From Paraniabella defluvii (lineage in GTDB: Bacteria > Bacteroidota > Bacteroidia > Chitinophagales > Chitinophagaceae), in assembly GCA_019316985.1 (NCBI GenBank), contig CP079215.1, positions 1,178,001 through 1,242,000 on the forward strand: a DNA stretch of 64,000 bases, in the 5' to 3' direction. Position numbers and translations under genes: made by a program. Positions 1 through 9,852 of this stretch are shown here, piece after piece (positions within the stretch are counted from its first letter, which is position 1; each line of letters opens with the position of its first letter). The notes below the pieces were generated by a model that ran no database searches, was not told the origin of the DNA, and saw nothing but the letters and a program-made list of their open reading frames with translations.

Positions 1-180
1 AGCCAGTTAGCCAGCCGCCAGATCACTTTTATCGACCACCTCGAAAAAGCATTGATGCGTGTAGAAAACAAAACCTACGGTATTTGCCGTGTAACCGGAA
101 ACCTGATTGACAAAGCCCGTTTGCGCGCAGTGCCTCATGCTACTTTAAGCATTGAAGCCAAGTCGATGATGAATAAGTAA
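1..180 (+). CDS. DksA/TraR-family protein, C-terminal part
   Basis: The window opens inside a reading frame that ends in MMNK and a TAA stop. The visible 59 residues carry the C-terminal signature of DksA/TraR-type RNA polymerase-binding proteins: ALMRVENKTYGICRVTGNLI followed by RLRAVPHATLSIEA. Proteins of this family bind in the secondary channel of RNA polymerase and modulate transcription together with ppGpp. Only one cysteine (YGIC) of the usual zinc-finger set is visible, which is common in Bacteroidota members that have lost part of the zinc site. The start lies outside the window, so length and N-terminal coiled coil cannot be judged. Family assignment is fairly sure; the exact role is inferred. 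Confidence 0.8.
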   Translation, partial: SQLASRQITFIDHLEKALMRVENKTYGICRVTGNLIDKARLRAVPHATLSIEAKSMMNK

Positions 181-274
181 GCCGTTAAACCGGCAGTTAA
201 AATAGTAAAGCGAGGCGGCAACGCTTCGCTTTTTGTTTACCAATTATTATTTGTATCCAACCACACCTTTATCA

Positions 275-744
275 ATGACCATTTCATTCGACTACGATAA
301 AAAACAGGTGATCCAGGCTTTACGCTACCACTTTATATCCAAAACGGAGCTCCGTATTATGATCATACTGGTTAATGCATTTGCCATTTTATCGCTGGTA
401 TTGTACACATTAGGTAAGATTACACCAACAGCCTTCCTTACTTATTCCTTTTTGTGGATCCTTTTAATGGTGAGCATATGGTTTATACTGCCTTCGGCGG
501 TATACCGGCAGGCTAAAACATTTCAGCATGCATTCACCATGTATTTTAACGAGGCCGATTTTACGCTGGAGCACGAACATGGCAAAAGAAGCTGGCCTTA
601 CACTGCTTTAAAAACTATAAGGAAACCCCTAATTTCTTTCACCTGTATTTCGATGCCAAATCTTTCCTGCTGGTGCCTAAAAATGCATTTAATGATCTTG
701 AAACAATGCAGCGCTTCCGGGCTTTGCTGAAAAGCAAATTATAG
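275..744 (+). CDS. YcxB-like membrane protein (frame-broken)
   Basis: I place the start at ATG 275 (MTISFDYDKKQVIQ); the frame is open upstream but the extra residues look non-coding. Two hydrophobic segments lie at about residues 30-50 and 56-75, followed by a cytoplasmic-looking domain with FNEADFTLEHEHGKRSWPYT. After about position 610-640 the frame shifts: the other frame continues with FHLYFDAKSFLLVPKNAF and ends at TAG 744. The order two helices, then W/Y-rich beta strands, then LVPKNAF is the YcxB-like pattern. Function of that family is unknown. The stop is two bases from the convergent acetyltransferase stop. Confidence 0.65.
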
Positions 745-746
745 CC

Positions 747-1178
747 CTAGTTGATACGTTTTTTCATCAGGATATGGGATATGGACAGCTTCTGAAATTC
801 GTTGCCGGTGGTTATATACCCCATTTTTTCATAAAACCCTGCTGCGCTGGAGCGGGCATGCATTGATATTTCGCGGTAGCCAATATCCCTGGCAATGGTT
901 TCAGCAAATTCCATTAACGCGCGCCCGATACCTTTACCCTGCAACTGGTTTCTTACAGCCATTTGCCTTAATATCACCCCTATATCCCCATCCTTCACCA
1001 GCATACAACAGCCCAGCATTTTTTCCTCTTCAAAGGCGCCTATCAGGATATTTTCTTTGTCAGCCTCAATGTCGGTACCTTCCAGCTCCATACCCAGGGG
1101 TTTGCGCAGAATTTCATTGCGCAGGTCGATCATCTGCTGATATTCTTTTGTGCCGTAATCTATAATTTTTAAGGCCAT
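747..1178 (-). CDS. GNAT family N-acetyltransferase
   Basis: An intact 143-residue protein, the usual length for a single-domain GNAT acetyltransferase. The acetyl-CoA loop is visible as RQMAVRNQLQGKGIGRAL (about residues 70-87, with the Q/RxxGxG/A core QGKGIG). Later come EISMHARSSAAGFYEKMGY, the beta5-alpha4 region that usually closes the active site. These enzymes move an acetyl group from acetyl-CoA to an amine of a small molecule or protein; the substrate cannot be told from sequence. It points away from acpP and meets the YcxB-like gene tail to tail. It could act in resistance or metabolite repair, but no neighbour supports a specific role. Confidence 0.85.
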   Translation of the reverse strand: MALKIIDYGTKEYQQMIDLRNEILRKPLGMELEGTDIEADKENILIGAFEEEKMLGCCMLVKDGDIGVILRQMAVRNQLQGKGIGRALMEFAETIARDIGYREISMHARSSAAGFYEKMGYITTGNEFQKLSISHILMKKRIN

Positions 1179-1318
1179 CCGGATTGATTTACACTACTGA
1201 TTTTTTGAGAACCGTTGTTTGTAAAATAGCATTTTTTTCTGTCTTAAATTCAACTTTTTTAAAGCATGACAACATTTTTACATTTTTTTGTTTCTCATAC
1301 TTATTTAGTCAAAAACTC

Positions 1319-1326
1319 TATTTTTG
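1319..1326 (+). promoter_or_regulatory. Bacteroidota-type -7 box upstream of acpP
   Basis: TATTTTTG matches the Bacteroidota sigma-A -7 consensus TAnnTTTG exactly and lies 26 bases before the acpP start codon. A well-spaced -33 TTG is not obvious, so this is a motif match only. Confidence 0.5.
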
Positions 1327-1352
1327 CACTCAACAAACAAAAACAATCAGAT

Positions 1353-1589
1353 ATGTCAGACATTGCATCAAGAGTAAAGAAAATCATCGTTGACAAATTA
1401 GGAGTTGACGAAGCAGAAGTAACTACCGAAGCATCTTTTACCAACGATTTGGGCGCAGATTCTCTCGATACCGTTGAGTTGATTATGGAATTTGAAAAAG
1501 AATTCAACATTTCTATTCCTGATGAGCAGGCTGAAACAATTACCACTGTTGGCCAGGCTGTATCTTACTTAGAAGAGCACGCTAAGTAA
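1353..1589 (+). CDS. acpP: Acyl carrier protein
   Basis: A 78-residue acidic protein starting [20 protein letters not shown], the normal length and start for AcpP; the longer upstream open frame is not used because it begins in the promoter. The phosphopantetheine attachment serine is Ser37 in [16 protein letters not shown], followed by the helix-III motif [15 protein letters not shown]. AcpP carries growing acyl chains as thioesters in fatty acid synthesis and hands them to FabF, encoded next. The order acpP-fabF-rnc is common in many bacteria, including Bacteroidota. The -7 box just upstream suggests it leads the transcript. Confidence 0.97.
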   Translation: MSDIASRVKKIIVDKLGVDEAEVTTEASFTNDLGADSLDTVELIMEFEKEFNISIPDEQAETITTVGQAVSYLEEHAK

Positions 1590-1713
1590 TAACTTTAAAA
1601 CAAATGCTTCATTTGCCGGTTTTCATGGCATTTTAGTAGCAAAAACTTATATCCGCCTTTGAAGTGGTTAGCCATGCAAAGGCGGTTTTTATTAACGTAG
1701 AGCTGCACAGCTT

Positions 1714-2962
1714 ATGGAATTTAAAAGGGTAGTAGTTACCGGTATGGGTGCGCTGACACCACTGGGGAATACAGTAGATGATTATTGGAACGGGCTGGTT
1801 AACGGCGTATCAGGCGCCGCACCTATCACCCAATTTGATGCTTCAAAGTTCAGAACCCGGTTTGCGTGTGAAGTAAAGAATTTTGAACCTACCAACTTCC
1901 TGGATAAAAAAGAAGCCCGCAAGATAGACCGCTTTTCGCAGTTTGCCCTGGTAGCAAGCGATCAGGCAATGGCAGATGCAGGGCTTAATAAAGATAATAT
2001 AAACCCCGACCGTATCGGAGTAGTATTAGGTAGCGGTATCGGGGATTAATTACTTTTCAGAATGAGGTAATGGATTTTGCCAAGGGCGATGGCACACCAC
2101 GCTTCAACCCTTTCTTTATTCCTAAAATGATCCTCGACATTGCGGCGGGACAAGTGAGCATGCGGCATAACCTGCGTGGCCCTAACTACGCGGTAACCAG
2201 CGCCTGCGCCAGCAGCACCAATGCCATGATCGATGCTATTAACCTGCTGCGTTTGGGCAAAGCAGATATTATTGTAACCGGTGGCAGCGAAGCGGTGATC
2301 AGCAAGCAGGTGTAGGTGGCTTTAATGCTATGAAAGCCATGAGTGAGCGCAATGACGACCCGGCTTCGGCGAGCAGGCCTTACGATAAAGACCGCGATGG
2401 TTTTGTAATGGGAGAAGCTGCAGGTATTTTAATATTGGAAGAGCTCGAACATGCAAAAGCAAGAGGCGCTAAAATTTACTGCGAAATTGTAGGCGGTGGC
2501 GCCAGTGCCGATGCGTATCATATCACAGCTCCGCATCCTGAAGGATTAGGGGCCAAAAATGTAATGCTGGCGGCTTTAAACGATGCACACCTGAGCATTA
2601 CAGATATAGATTATATCAATACACACGGCACTTCCACACCATTGGGCGACATTGCTGAAACAAAGGCCATTCTGGATGTTTTTGGAGAACACTCTTATAA
2701 GCTTAATATCAGCTCCACCAAAAGTATGACAGGTCATTGCCTGGGAGCGGCGGGCGTTATTGAGGCCATTGCCTGCATTAAGAGCGTGATGCACGATATT
2801 GTTCCGCCAACGATCAATCATTTTACAGATGATCCGGACCTGGATCCGAAATTAAATTTTACCTTTAACAAAGCACAAAACCGCGTAGTAAATGCTGCAT
2901 TAAGCAATACTTTTGGTTTTGGAGGGCATAATGCCTGTGTAATTGTAAAGAAATACACATAA
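1714..2962 (+). CDS. fabF: 3-oxoacyl-ACP synthase II (frame-broken)
   Basis: Three consecutive frames together spell one full-length (about 416 residues) beta-ketoacyl-ACP synthase II, which condenses malonyl-ACP with acyl-ACP. The catalytic cysteine is in [15 protein letters not shown]; the two catalytic histidines are in [12 protein letters not shown] and [10 protein letters not shown]; the C-terminal glycine loop is [11 protein letters not shown]. Frame breaks sit at about 2043 (GGGG where five G would give GIGGLI) and about 2308 (GCAAGCAG where GCAAAGCAG would give SKAGVGG). Both are one missing base in a homopolymer. It follows acpP by 124 bases and abuts rnc. Confidence 0.95.
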
Positions 2963-3691
2963 GTGAGTTTCATAAGGGACCTTTTTTTCAGGAATTCTGA
3001 CACATCTCTCAAAAAAGAGCTGAAGAATATATTGGGTTTTGCGCCCGATAATTTTGAACTTTATAAAACTGCCCTTACCCACCGTTCCATCAGCGAAAGT
3101 GTAGATGAAAATAACGAGCGGCTGGAGTACCTGGGTGATGCCATATTAAGCTCTATTACGGCCGATTACCTTTTCAGGCGCTACCCTTACCATGGAGAAG
3201 GCTTTCTTACCGAAATGCGCAGCAAAATGGTAAACCGGCAGCAGTTAAATGATGTGGCGGTAAAAATGGGGCTTAAAAAGATCACGAAATTCAACAAGCT
3301 TGATAATTGCCTTAAAACCAGCCATATTTTCGGAAATACGCTGGAGGCGCTGGTAGGTGCTATTTATCTTGATTACGGTTATAAACGCACCTGTCGCTGG
3401 GTACAGGACTATCTTATTGGCCCGCACATGTTTATGGACGAGCTGGAAACCCGTGAGATCAACCATAAAAATAAATTATACGGCTGGGCCAACCGTAATG
3501 GGAAGTCGCTCGAATTTAACCTGTTGAGTGAGAAAATTGAAAACGGCCGCCGGTTATTTACAATGGCTGCTGTTGTTGACGGAGAAACCATTGCGGAGGG
3601 AAGCGCGTTTAATAAAAAAGATGCCTCTCAAATTGCCGCCAACACCGCGCTGGCCTTACTGGGTATTAACCAGAGTGAGCCCGTACAGTAA
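2963..3691 (+). CDS. rnc: Ribonuclease III
   Basis: An intact 242-residue protein starting at GTG directly after the fabF stop, so likely translationally coupled. The RNase III signature is NERLEYLGDAILSSITADYL (residues 51-70), with the metal-binding acidic residues of this box, and the second acidic patch is EALVGAIYLDYGY. The C-terminal third is a double-stranded RNA-binding domain ending KDASQIAANTALALLG. The enzyme cuts double-stranded RNA during rRNA maturation and mRNA turnover. A downstream ATG is possible but would remove part of helix 1. Confidence 0.95.
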   Translation: MSFIRDLFFRNSDTSLKKELKNILGFAPDNFELYKTALTHRSISESVDENNERLEYLGDAILSSITADYLFRRYPYHGEGFLTEMRSKMVNRQQLNDVAVKMGLKKITKFNKLDNCLKTSHIFGNTLEALVGAIYLDYGYKRTCRWVQDYLIGPHMFMDELETREINHKNKLYGWANRNGKSLEFNLLSEKIENGRRLFTMAAVVDGETIAEGSAFNKKDASQIAANTALALLGINQSEPVQ

Positions 3692-3749
3692 AATCCTCCG
3701 CCTAAAAAATTCACTCCCCTTTTACTACCTTTAACGGATGGTACCAGGC

Positions 3750-4909
3750 ATGCCTGTATATTTAGATTATAGCGCCACTACACCCTGCGATGAAAGAGTA
3801 GTGCAGGAAATGCTGCCCTATTTTACACAATACTTCGGCAATACAGCCAGCCGTGTGCATAGCTTTAGCTGGCAGGCAGAGGCCGCCGTAGCACAAGCCA
3901 GGGAACGCGTGGCAAAGCTGCTGGAGGTGCAACCGCGGAAATCATCTTTACTTCGGGGCAACCGAAGCCTGCAACCTGGCTTTAAGAGGTATTTTCGAGA
4001 TGTATGCAGTAAAAGGCAAGCATATCATTACCTCCAAAACCGAGCATAAAGCAGTATTGGACACCTGCAAAGCTTTGGAGAAAAAAAGGGGCATCAGTTA
4101 CTTACCTGGATGTCGATTTTAACGGAACGGTTAACCCCGGGCAATTGGAGAACGCCATCCGGCCCGATACCATTTTGGTAGCCATTATGATGGCCAATAA
4201 TGAAACCGGTGTGTTACAGCCTGTAGAACAGGTAGGCGCTATCTGTAAACAAAAACAGGTGTTGTTTTTCTGCGATGCTACACAGGCTACAGGTAAAATA
4301 CCGGTACACCCCGATAAACTGGGTATCGACCTCATGAGTTGCAGTGCACACAAAATATATGGCCCGAAGGGTGTGGGCGCCTTGTATATCAGGAGCCGCA
4401 ATCCAAGGGTTAAAATAACGCCCCAGCTTACCGGAGGCGGGCACGAACAAAATATCAGAAGCGGCACCCTGAATGTTCCTGGTATTGTAGGCTTCGGGAA
4501 AGCTTGTGCCTTATGTGCGGAAGAGATGCCGGTTGAAGCGAAAAGATCAGAAGTTTTACGGGGTAAGCTTGAAAGGGCACTACTGCAAATACCGGATAGC
4601 TTTATAAATGGACACCCGGTTCAACGCCTGCCCAACATTTTAAATATTTCTTTTGCAGGGCTCAACAGCAGCCAGTTACTATCGGCCCTTAATAAATCAC
4701 TGGCTCTTTCAGCGGGCTCGGCCTGTACCAGCGGCAGCTTGGATCCTTCTTACGTTCTGGCCGCTATGGGTTTGGCGGAGCAGGTATCGCGTGCGGCCCT
4801 GCGATTTAGCTTAGGCAGGTTTACCACAGAGGCACAAATTGATTTTGCCATTGAAGAAGTTTTTAAAAAAGTAGCTGAACTAAGGAGCCAGATACCTGCT
4901 ATTCATTAA
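3750..4909 (+). CDS. Cysteine desulfurase, NifS/IscS-like (frame-broken)
   Basis: The start is ATG 3750 ([12 protein letters not shown]); ATG 3738 adds four residues. The PLP-dependent aminotransferase fold is clear: SHTTP-like start motif [22 protein letters not shown] after correction, [16 protein letters not shown] with the PLP lysine, and the sulfur-carrying cysteine in [17 protein letters not shown]. The enzyme takes sulfur from L-cysteine for Fe-S clusters or thiolated tRNA. Three frame breaks occur at about 3935 (CCGCGG), 3956 (GGGG) and 4085 (run of seven A). No iscU or sufBCD is adjacent, so whether it serves Fe-S assembly or tRNA thiolation is open. Confidence 0.92.
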
Positions 4910-4923
4910 AAATAACCGGTATG

Positions 4924-4960
4924 AAAAAGCCCCGGCAAGCTGTGCCGGGGCCTGTATTTT
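4924..4960. terminator. Rho-independent terminator, bidirectional
   Basis: GCCCCGGC (4929-4936) and GCCGGGGC (4944-4951) form a perfect 8-bp GC-rich stem with a 7-base loop. An A-run precedes and a T-run follows, so it can end both the rightward desulfurase transcript and the leftward lipoprotein transcript; the two genes are convergent here. Confidence 0.85.
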
Positions 4961-4987
4961 AAAATGGTATCGCTACCTGTTAAACTT

Positions 4988-6053
4988 TTAATCTACCACC
5001 AAAAGACCTACTGTAACATTTACAAAATTGTCGCAAAAAGTAGTAGTGGGTGTGGTTGAGCACACATTCTCAAGCGTAATTGCTGTGCCGTTTGAATTAA
5101 GAACGGTTGTTACGTTGGTATTGTTGCTTAACACCAATGTTTTTGAAGGGTTTACTGCCGGGCTGATAGCGCCGGTGTATTTTCCTGCTGCCGTACGCGA
5201 CCAGGAAACTGTAACACCCAGGTTGTTTACCAGGGGATGCCAATAGGTGCGCCTGTTCCTGCTGACTTACTACCGCTGCATATACCCGGTTGGCATTACA
5301 GAGGTAAGAAACTTTGCTGATCTCTGCCTGGTCGAGCACATTGTTGCGGTTCATATCCATACCATAATTGATACGGGTTCCACCACCTGCACAATTTGTA
5401 CCTATAGGTTCGGGTACTACGTCCACCAGGCTGTTATAACCATTAGTTCCAGTACCACCCGCTGCATTACAGATGTATTGTGTTCCCTGCACCTCGCTGT
5501 TGTCTAATATATTATTACGGTTCATATCGAGGCCGGTAGTTACCTTAAAACCGCCGCTGGCACAATTAGCGCCTGCAGCTTCGGCTACCACCGATACCAG
5601 GGAAACCCGTCCCTCATCACCATTACAAATATATTTGGTGCTCTGCACTTCGCTATCATCCAGCACATTGTTCCCGTTTGTATCAACGCCTGACATTACT
5701 TTGTACCCGCCGCTGGAACAATTGGCTCCTGCCCCTTCAGTAACAAAGGAAATAAGTGAGTTTTTACCATTGCTTCCGGTACCACCGTTGCCATTAGTAC
5801 CATTACACAGGTATTTGGTAACCTGCACCTCGCCGGCATCCAGCGTCCCGTTGCCGTTCTGATCTATTCCGGAAAGTACTTTATAACCACCGTTAGCGCA
5901 GTTGGTGCCAGCCGGTTCAGCAACAAAATCAATCAGGCTGTTCTTGCCGTTAACGCCATCGGTTCCGTCTGTTCCGTTTCTGCCCTGTGTGCCTTTTTTA
6001 CAACTAAATAAAACGGCGCAGAACACAATAAATAAGATACAATAATTTCTCAT
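4988..6053 (-). CDS. Lipoprotein with four EF-hand-like repeats (frame-broken)
   Basis: The start is chosen at 6053 because MRNYCILFIVFCAVLFSC is a lipoprotein signal with a lipobox ending in Cys18. A short collagen-like stretch (GTQGRNGTDGTDGVNGKN) follows, then four repeats of about 50-60 residues. Each has the form NSLIDFVAEPAGTNC, a GGYKVLSGID core, a DxNxNxxLDxxE loop that resembles an EF-hand calcium loop (DQNGNGTLDAGE), and a closing YLCN. Two cysteines per repeat suggest disulfides outside the cell (DUF7151-like). Frame breaks near 5235 and 5260 hide the true end: the other frame gives CSTTPTTTFCDNF and stops at 4988. Role unknown; likely surface exposed. Confidence 0.75.
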
Positions 6054-6287
6054 TATGTTTTGGCCTAGAGGGGGTAATGTTGAAGGCAAATATTTCGCGC
6101 AAAAATACTACAAATGAGCCAGATACAATACATTTTAATCTCCCGGCAGACCCGCACAGGCATAGTATTGAATATATTGAACAGAGCCTTATTTTTTTGA
6201 AATTTATTAGTAGCAACCGCTTATCATTGCCATGGTATAAAAATTATCTAAATCTATTACCTTCGTAAGCATAATAAAATATAGTAT

Positions 6288-7649
6288 ATGAGCCAAGTTT
6301 GGAAAGAATATCAGGAGCAAAACCAGGAGAGATTTTTGAAAGAAATGATGGATTTATTGCGTATTCCGTCAATAAGCGCCAAAAGTGAACATAAAGAAGA
6401 TATGATCAGGTGCGCTGAAGCCGTAAAAGCTTCGTTACTGGCCAGCGGTTGTGATAAAGCGGAGGTGATGGATACCGGCGGGCACCCGGTAGTGTATGGC
6501 GAAAAATAATTGACCCTGCAAAGCCTACCGTATTGGTGTACGGTCATTACGATGTGCAGCCTGTGGAGCCACTCGAACTTTGGCACACCCCCGTTTGAGC
6601 CTACAATAAAAGACGGAAAGGTATTTGCCCGCGGCAGCGCCGACGACAAGGGCCAGTTTTACATGCATGTTAAAGCACTGGAAACAATGGTGAAGACGAA
6701 TACCATGGCCACCAACATCAAGTTTATTATAGAGGGCGAGGAAGAAGTGGGCTCTCCCAACCTGGGCAAGTTTGTGGCCGCTAACAAAGAGCTATTAAAA
6801 GCCGATGTAATACTGATCAGTGACAGCTCTTTGCTGAGCATGGAAAATCCATCCCTGGATACGGGTGTACGCGGGCTAAGCTATATTGAAGTAGAAGTAA
6901 CGGCAGCAGCGCGCGACCTGCATAGCGGTACCTATGGCGGAGCGGTAGCCAACCCCATTGTGGTTCTATCCAAAATGATTGCCAGCTGCCACGACGAAAA
7001 TAATCATATTACTATACCCGGCTTTTATGATGATGTAACCGTAGTATCGGCAGAAGAAAGGGCACTGATCAACAAAGCGCCCTTTGACGAGCAAGAGTAC
7101 AAAGATGAAATAGGTATTAAAGAATTATGGGGAGAGAAAGGCTTCAGCACTTATGAGCGCACCGGTATCCGCCCTACTTTGGAGCTGAACGGCATCTGGG
7201 GTGGTTACACCGGCGAAGGTGCTAAAACCGTTTTACCGGCTAAAGCCACGGCAAAAATATCTGCAAGGCTGGTTCCTAATCAAACCAGCGAAAAGATCAC
7301 TGAACTGTTGCTTGCCCATTTCAGGAAAATAGCGCCTTCATGTGTAACGGTAAATGCTTTCGAGCATCACGGCGGAGAACCTTACGGAACGCCTATTGAT
7401 AGCAAGGGTTACCAGGCAGCCAGCAAGGCACTGGAAACAACATTCGGCAAAACGCCTATCCCGGTAAAAGGCGGTGGCAGTATACCTATTTGTCATACAC
7501 TGGAGAGCGAGCTGGGAACCAAGATTATCTTTATGGGCTTTGGGCTGGATAATGATGGCTTGCATAGCCCGAATGAAAAGTATAATATAGAGAACTACTA
7601 TAAGGGTATTGAAACCATTCCTTATTTCCACCAGTTCTTTGCGGAGTAA
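6288..7649 (+). CDS. M20 family dipeptidase (frame-broken)
   Basis: About 454 residues of an M20/M28-type metallopeptidase. Zinc ligands and catalytic residues are visible: [14 protein letters not shown] (HxD), [14 protein letters not shown], and [12 protein letters not shown] with the catalytic and bridging glutamates. A dimerisation lid with [14 protein letters not shown] follows, and the last histidine is in [15 protein letters not shown]. Members hydrolyse dipeptides or short peptides in the cytoplasm. The frame breaks at about 6507 (run of A in GGCGAAAAATAATT) and 6592 (run of C in CACACCCCCG), each needing one extra base. No signal peptide is present. Confidence 0.92.
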
Positions 7650-7748
7650 TTACTACAGCCACGGATGCATCGTTAAATTATGCAATGGCATGGCTGACAA
7701 TATCATTTATAGCTCCTTCAACAGGCTGTATATAACTCAAAAATAAAT

Positions 7749-7787
7749 GCCACAGATGTATAGGATAAAAATCCGTGCATCTGTGGC
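7749..7787. repeat. Dispersed palindromic repeat, copy 1 (diverged)
   Basis: GCCACAGATG at 7749 pairs with CATCTGTGGC ending at 7787, enclosing a partly matched inner stem. It is a diverged member of a family with arms like GCCACGAATACACGAAT seen at six further places in the window. It lies between the M20 peptidase gene and a decayed gene. Confidence 0.65.
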
Positions 7788-7827
7788 AAATAATATAAGC
7801 AAACTATATAAAAGCCCGCAACCGTTT

Positions 7828-7995
7828 GAAGAAAAAACCTATTCGCTTATCGGCACCTGCATGGAAGTGCACAATTAACTCGGTACCGGATTTACTGAGA
7901 TAATTTATAAAGATGCATTAAAATATGAGCTTAGACAACGCGATATCTCATTTCAAAAATTCCGGTACTTCACCGATAAAAATTTGTCGTTTAGT
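7828..7995 (+). pseudogene. GxxExxY-family protein, decayed fragment
   Basis: A frame reads EEKTYSLIGTCMEVHN, an in-frame TAA, then LGTGFTEIIYKDALKYELRQ and SFQKFRYFTDK before merging into unrelated sequence. This matches the N-terminal half of GxxExxY proteins (pattern Y-x-L-I-G-x-C-M-E-V-H-x-x-L-G-x-G-F-x-E-x-x-Y), whose function is not established; they are common near mobile DNA in Bacteroidota. The stop replaces the residue before the LG motif and could be one substitution. The C-terminal half, including the usual KF-x-G and LK-x-GL parts, is missing. I see no start codon in good context, so I call it a remnant. Confidence 0.6.
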
Positions 7996-8034
7996 TTCCG
8001 TATGCTTTCTTTGAAGAAATTAAAAATTATCCCT

Positions 8035-8927
8035 ATGATAAAGTTGCTCGGTGGTGTTATCCTCTTCGGCTTAACATTCATTATGATTTCCCCTGTATTG
8101 GGCCAGGATAATACCGAACTCAAACAAATGCATGATGCCGACCAGGCGGCGCGTATGAAGCAACCTATAGACTGGAGCGTATTGATAAAACAGGATAGCC
8201 TTAGAAGAGTCAGAACCTACCAGCTATTGGACTCAGGTAAGGTAACCACCGGTAAAGATTATTACCATGCCGCCATGATCTTTCAGCATGGGGTATTTGG
8301 CGATACTACTTCATCGGCTATGGCAGTACAACTCATGCGCAAAGCATTGGAAAAAGATTCCAGTGTTAACCGCTGGTTACTTGCTGCTGCGATAGACAGG
8401 AACCTGATGTATAGCGGAAAGCCCCAAATATATGGTACACAGTATACTTCTAACAAAGAAAATCCCAAAATGCATTTGTATACCATCGACAGTACGCAGA
8501 TAACCGATGAAGAGCGAAGCTATTATCATGTGGGCACCATGGCTGAGATAAGAGAAAAGGAGCGGCAAATGGGCCTGGAACCAATCAGTAAGTTATATAA
8601 TGCCACTCAGCCTATTGCTCAAACAATCGCATCGATAAAAAGTGAGCACCGGAAAGGCAAAAGCTCAGCTTATGCAGTAGACGAGGCAGCCATCAATAGC
8701 TTTGGCTATAGCCTTCTCAGCTCTAACAAAAATGAAGATGCCCTGGCTATATTTAAGCTGAACACAGAACTATATCCCGATGGCTATAATACCTGGGACA
8801 GCTGGGCGAATGCCTGTTCCAACTCAACCGTAAAGATGAAGCCATCAAAGCTTATGAACGATCTGTACAACTGAATCCGGGCAGTCAATCCGGTACCGAG
8901 GCATTGAAAAAGCTGAAAGGGAAGTAA
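8035..8927 (+). CDS. Secreted DUF6624-like protein with TPR end (frame-broken)
   Basis: The start at ATG 8035 gives a signal peptide MIKLLGGVILFGLTFIMI ending near SPVLGQ. The body carries a DUF6624-like pattern: SLRRVRTYQLLDSGKV, DYYHAAMIFQHG, LLAAAIDRNLMYSGKPQIYG and TQYTS. Near the end a TPR-like helix pair appears (EDALAIFKLNTELYPDG, then NRKDEAIKAYERSVQLNPGS after correction). The frame breaks at about 8808 (GGGCGAATGCC), and the correct frame ends at TAA 8927. Function of DUF6624 is unknown; the protein is likely periplasmic. Confidence 0.7.
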
Positions 8928-9264
8928 TATAAAAACGTGCAACATCTATTATGTTTTTGAGCCATAAAAAGTGAGGTGTATTAAGACTTATTTATTCTAA
9001 CTCGTTGATGGTTCATTTTTCAACAAAGTGGCGATTTTTTTTTGCCGGCATATCTTTCGAACAAGTATTAAAACATTAAGCTGGTCTGCTTTTTAATATC
9101 ATTTTCAATAACATCCCAATATAAAATATTGGGGTAATAGCTCGTCATTTTGGTGCCGAAATACTACCGGCACACCTTCCTGTTTCATTTACCAAATGCG
9201 GAATTTATCGACTGACCTCAAACAACTATTCGGAATTACTGGCCGATTTTATAATTTTGACCTG
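8928..9264. other. Intergenic region with one short palindrome
   Basis: No gene is visible in these 337 bases. CCCAATAT (9115-9122) and ATATTGGG (9126-9133) form a perfect 8-bp inverted repeat with a 3-base centre, about 130 bases before the S4 protein start. It could be an operator or a weak hairpin; nothing ties it to a regulator. Confidence 0.4.
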
Positions 9265-9673
9265 ATGACAGACAAAGAAAAATTACGCCTCGATAAATAT
9301 TTATGGTCCATCCGCCTGTTTAAAACCCGGCGGCTGGCTACTGATGCCTGCAACGACAACCGGGTAAAATACCAGGAAGAACCGGCCAAACCGGGTAAAA
9401 ATGTGCATTTAGGCGATATTTATGATGTTCGCACCGAAGGGCGCAAATGGCGCATTAAGGTGACAGGATTGCTGCACACCCGCCTTAAATACGAAGAGGC
9501 GATCAAATATTACACAGACCTCACGCCACCCGAAGAACTGGAAAATCGAAAACCCAGGCGGCTTCCTTCTATAGCGGTAAGCGCCTGAGCAAAATTGGCC
9601 GTCCTACCAAAAAAAAGAACGCCGTAATCTGGACGACTTTATGGGCGGAGAAGAATTACCAGAAGAAAATTGA
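9265..9673 (+). CDS. S4-domain RNA-binding protein, HslR-like (frame-broken)
   Basis: Start at ATG 9265 (MTDKEKLRLDKYLWSIRLFK); an upstream ATG at 9196 would add a non-conserved leader. The S4 fold is seen in LRLDKYLWSIRLFKTRRLAT and VKYQEEPAKPGKNVHLGDIY. The C-terminal tail, recovered after two frame breaks (about 9555 and 9610, the latter in a run of eight A), reads SGKRLSKIGRPTKK then RRNLDDFMGGEE and stops at TGA 9673. This is the layout of Hsp15/HslR, which binds stalled 50S subunits carrying nascent chains. Length about 136 residues fits the family. Confidence 0.85.
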
Positions 9674-9852
9674 TACAAAATTGTAACGAATACTGCTCTA
9701 AGCACACTAACTTATATAACACGGCATATCGGTCAATGCTACATCTCGTTGAATCGCCAGGAGGCTAAGATGCGACGATTCTTCTAAAGTAATGACCCGG
9801 TATTCTTTGCAGCATAGCGTCCCTGCTACTACTCATTATTTAACCAATCGCT
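9674..9852. other. Intergenic region before the sigma factor
   Basis: These 179 bases contain no gene. A loose inverted repeat (GAATCGCC ... GCGACGATTC) lies near 9750-9782. No clear promoter box was recognised. Confidence 0.3.

Noticed and set aside
863..1165. Rightward open frames opposite the acetyltransferase gene
   Set aside because: They lie wholly on the opposite strand of a clear GNAT gene and show low-complexity proline/serine text without motifs.
5028..5862. Rightward open frames within the repeat lipoprotein
   Set aside because: They are mirror frames of the leftward repeats; the leftward reading has signal peptide, repeats and a consistent end.
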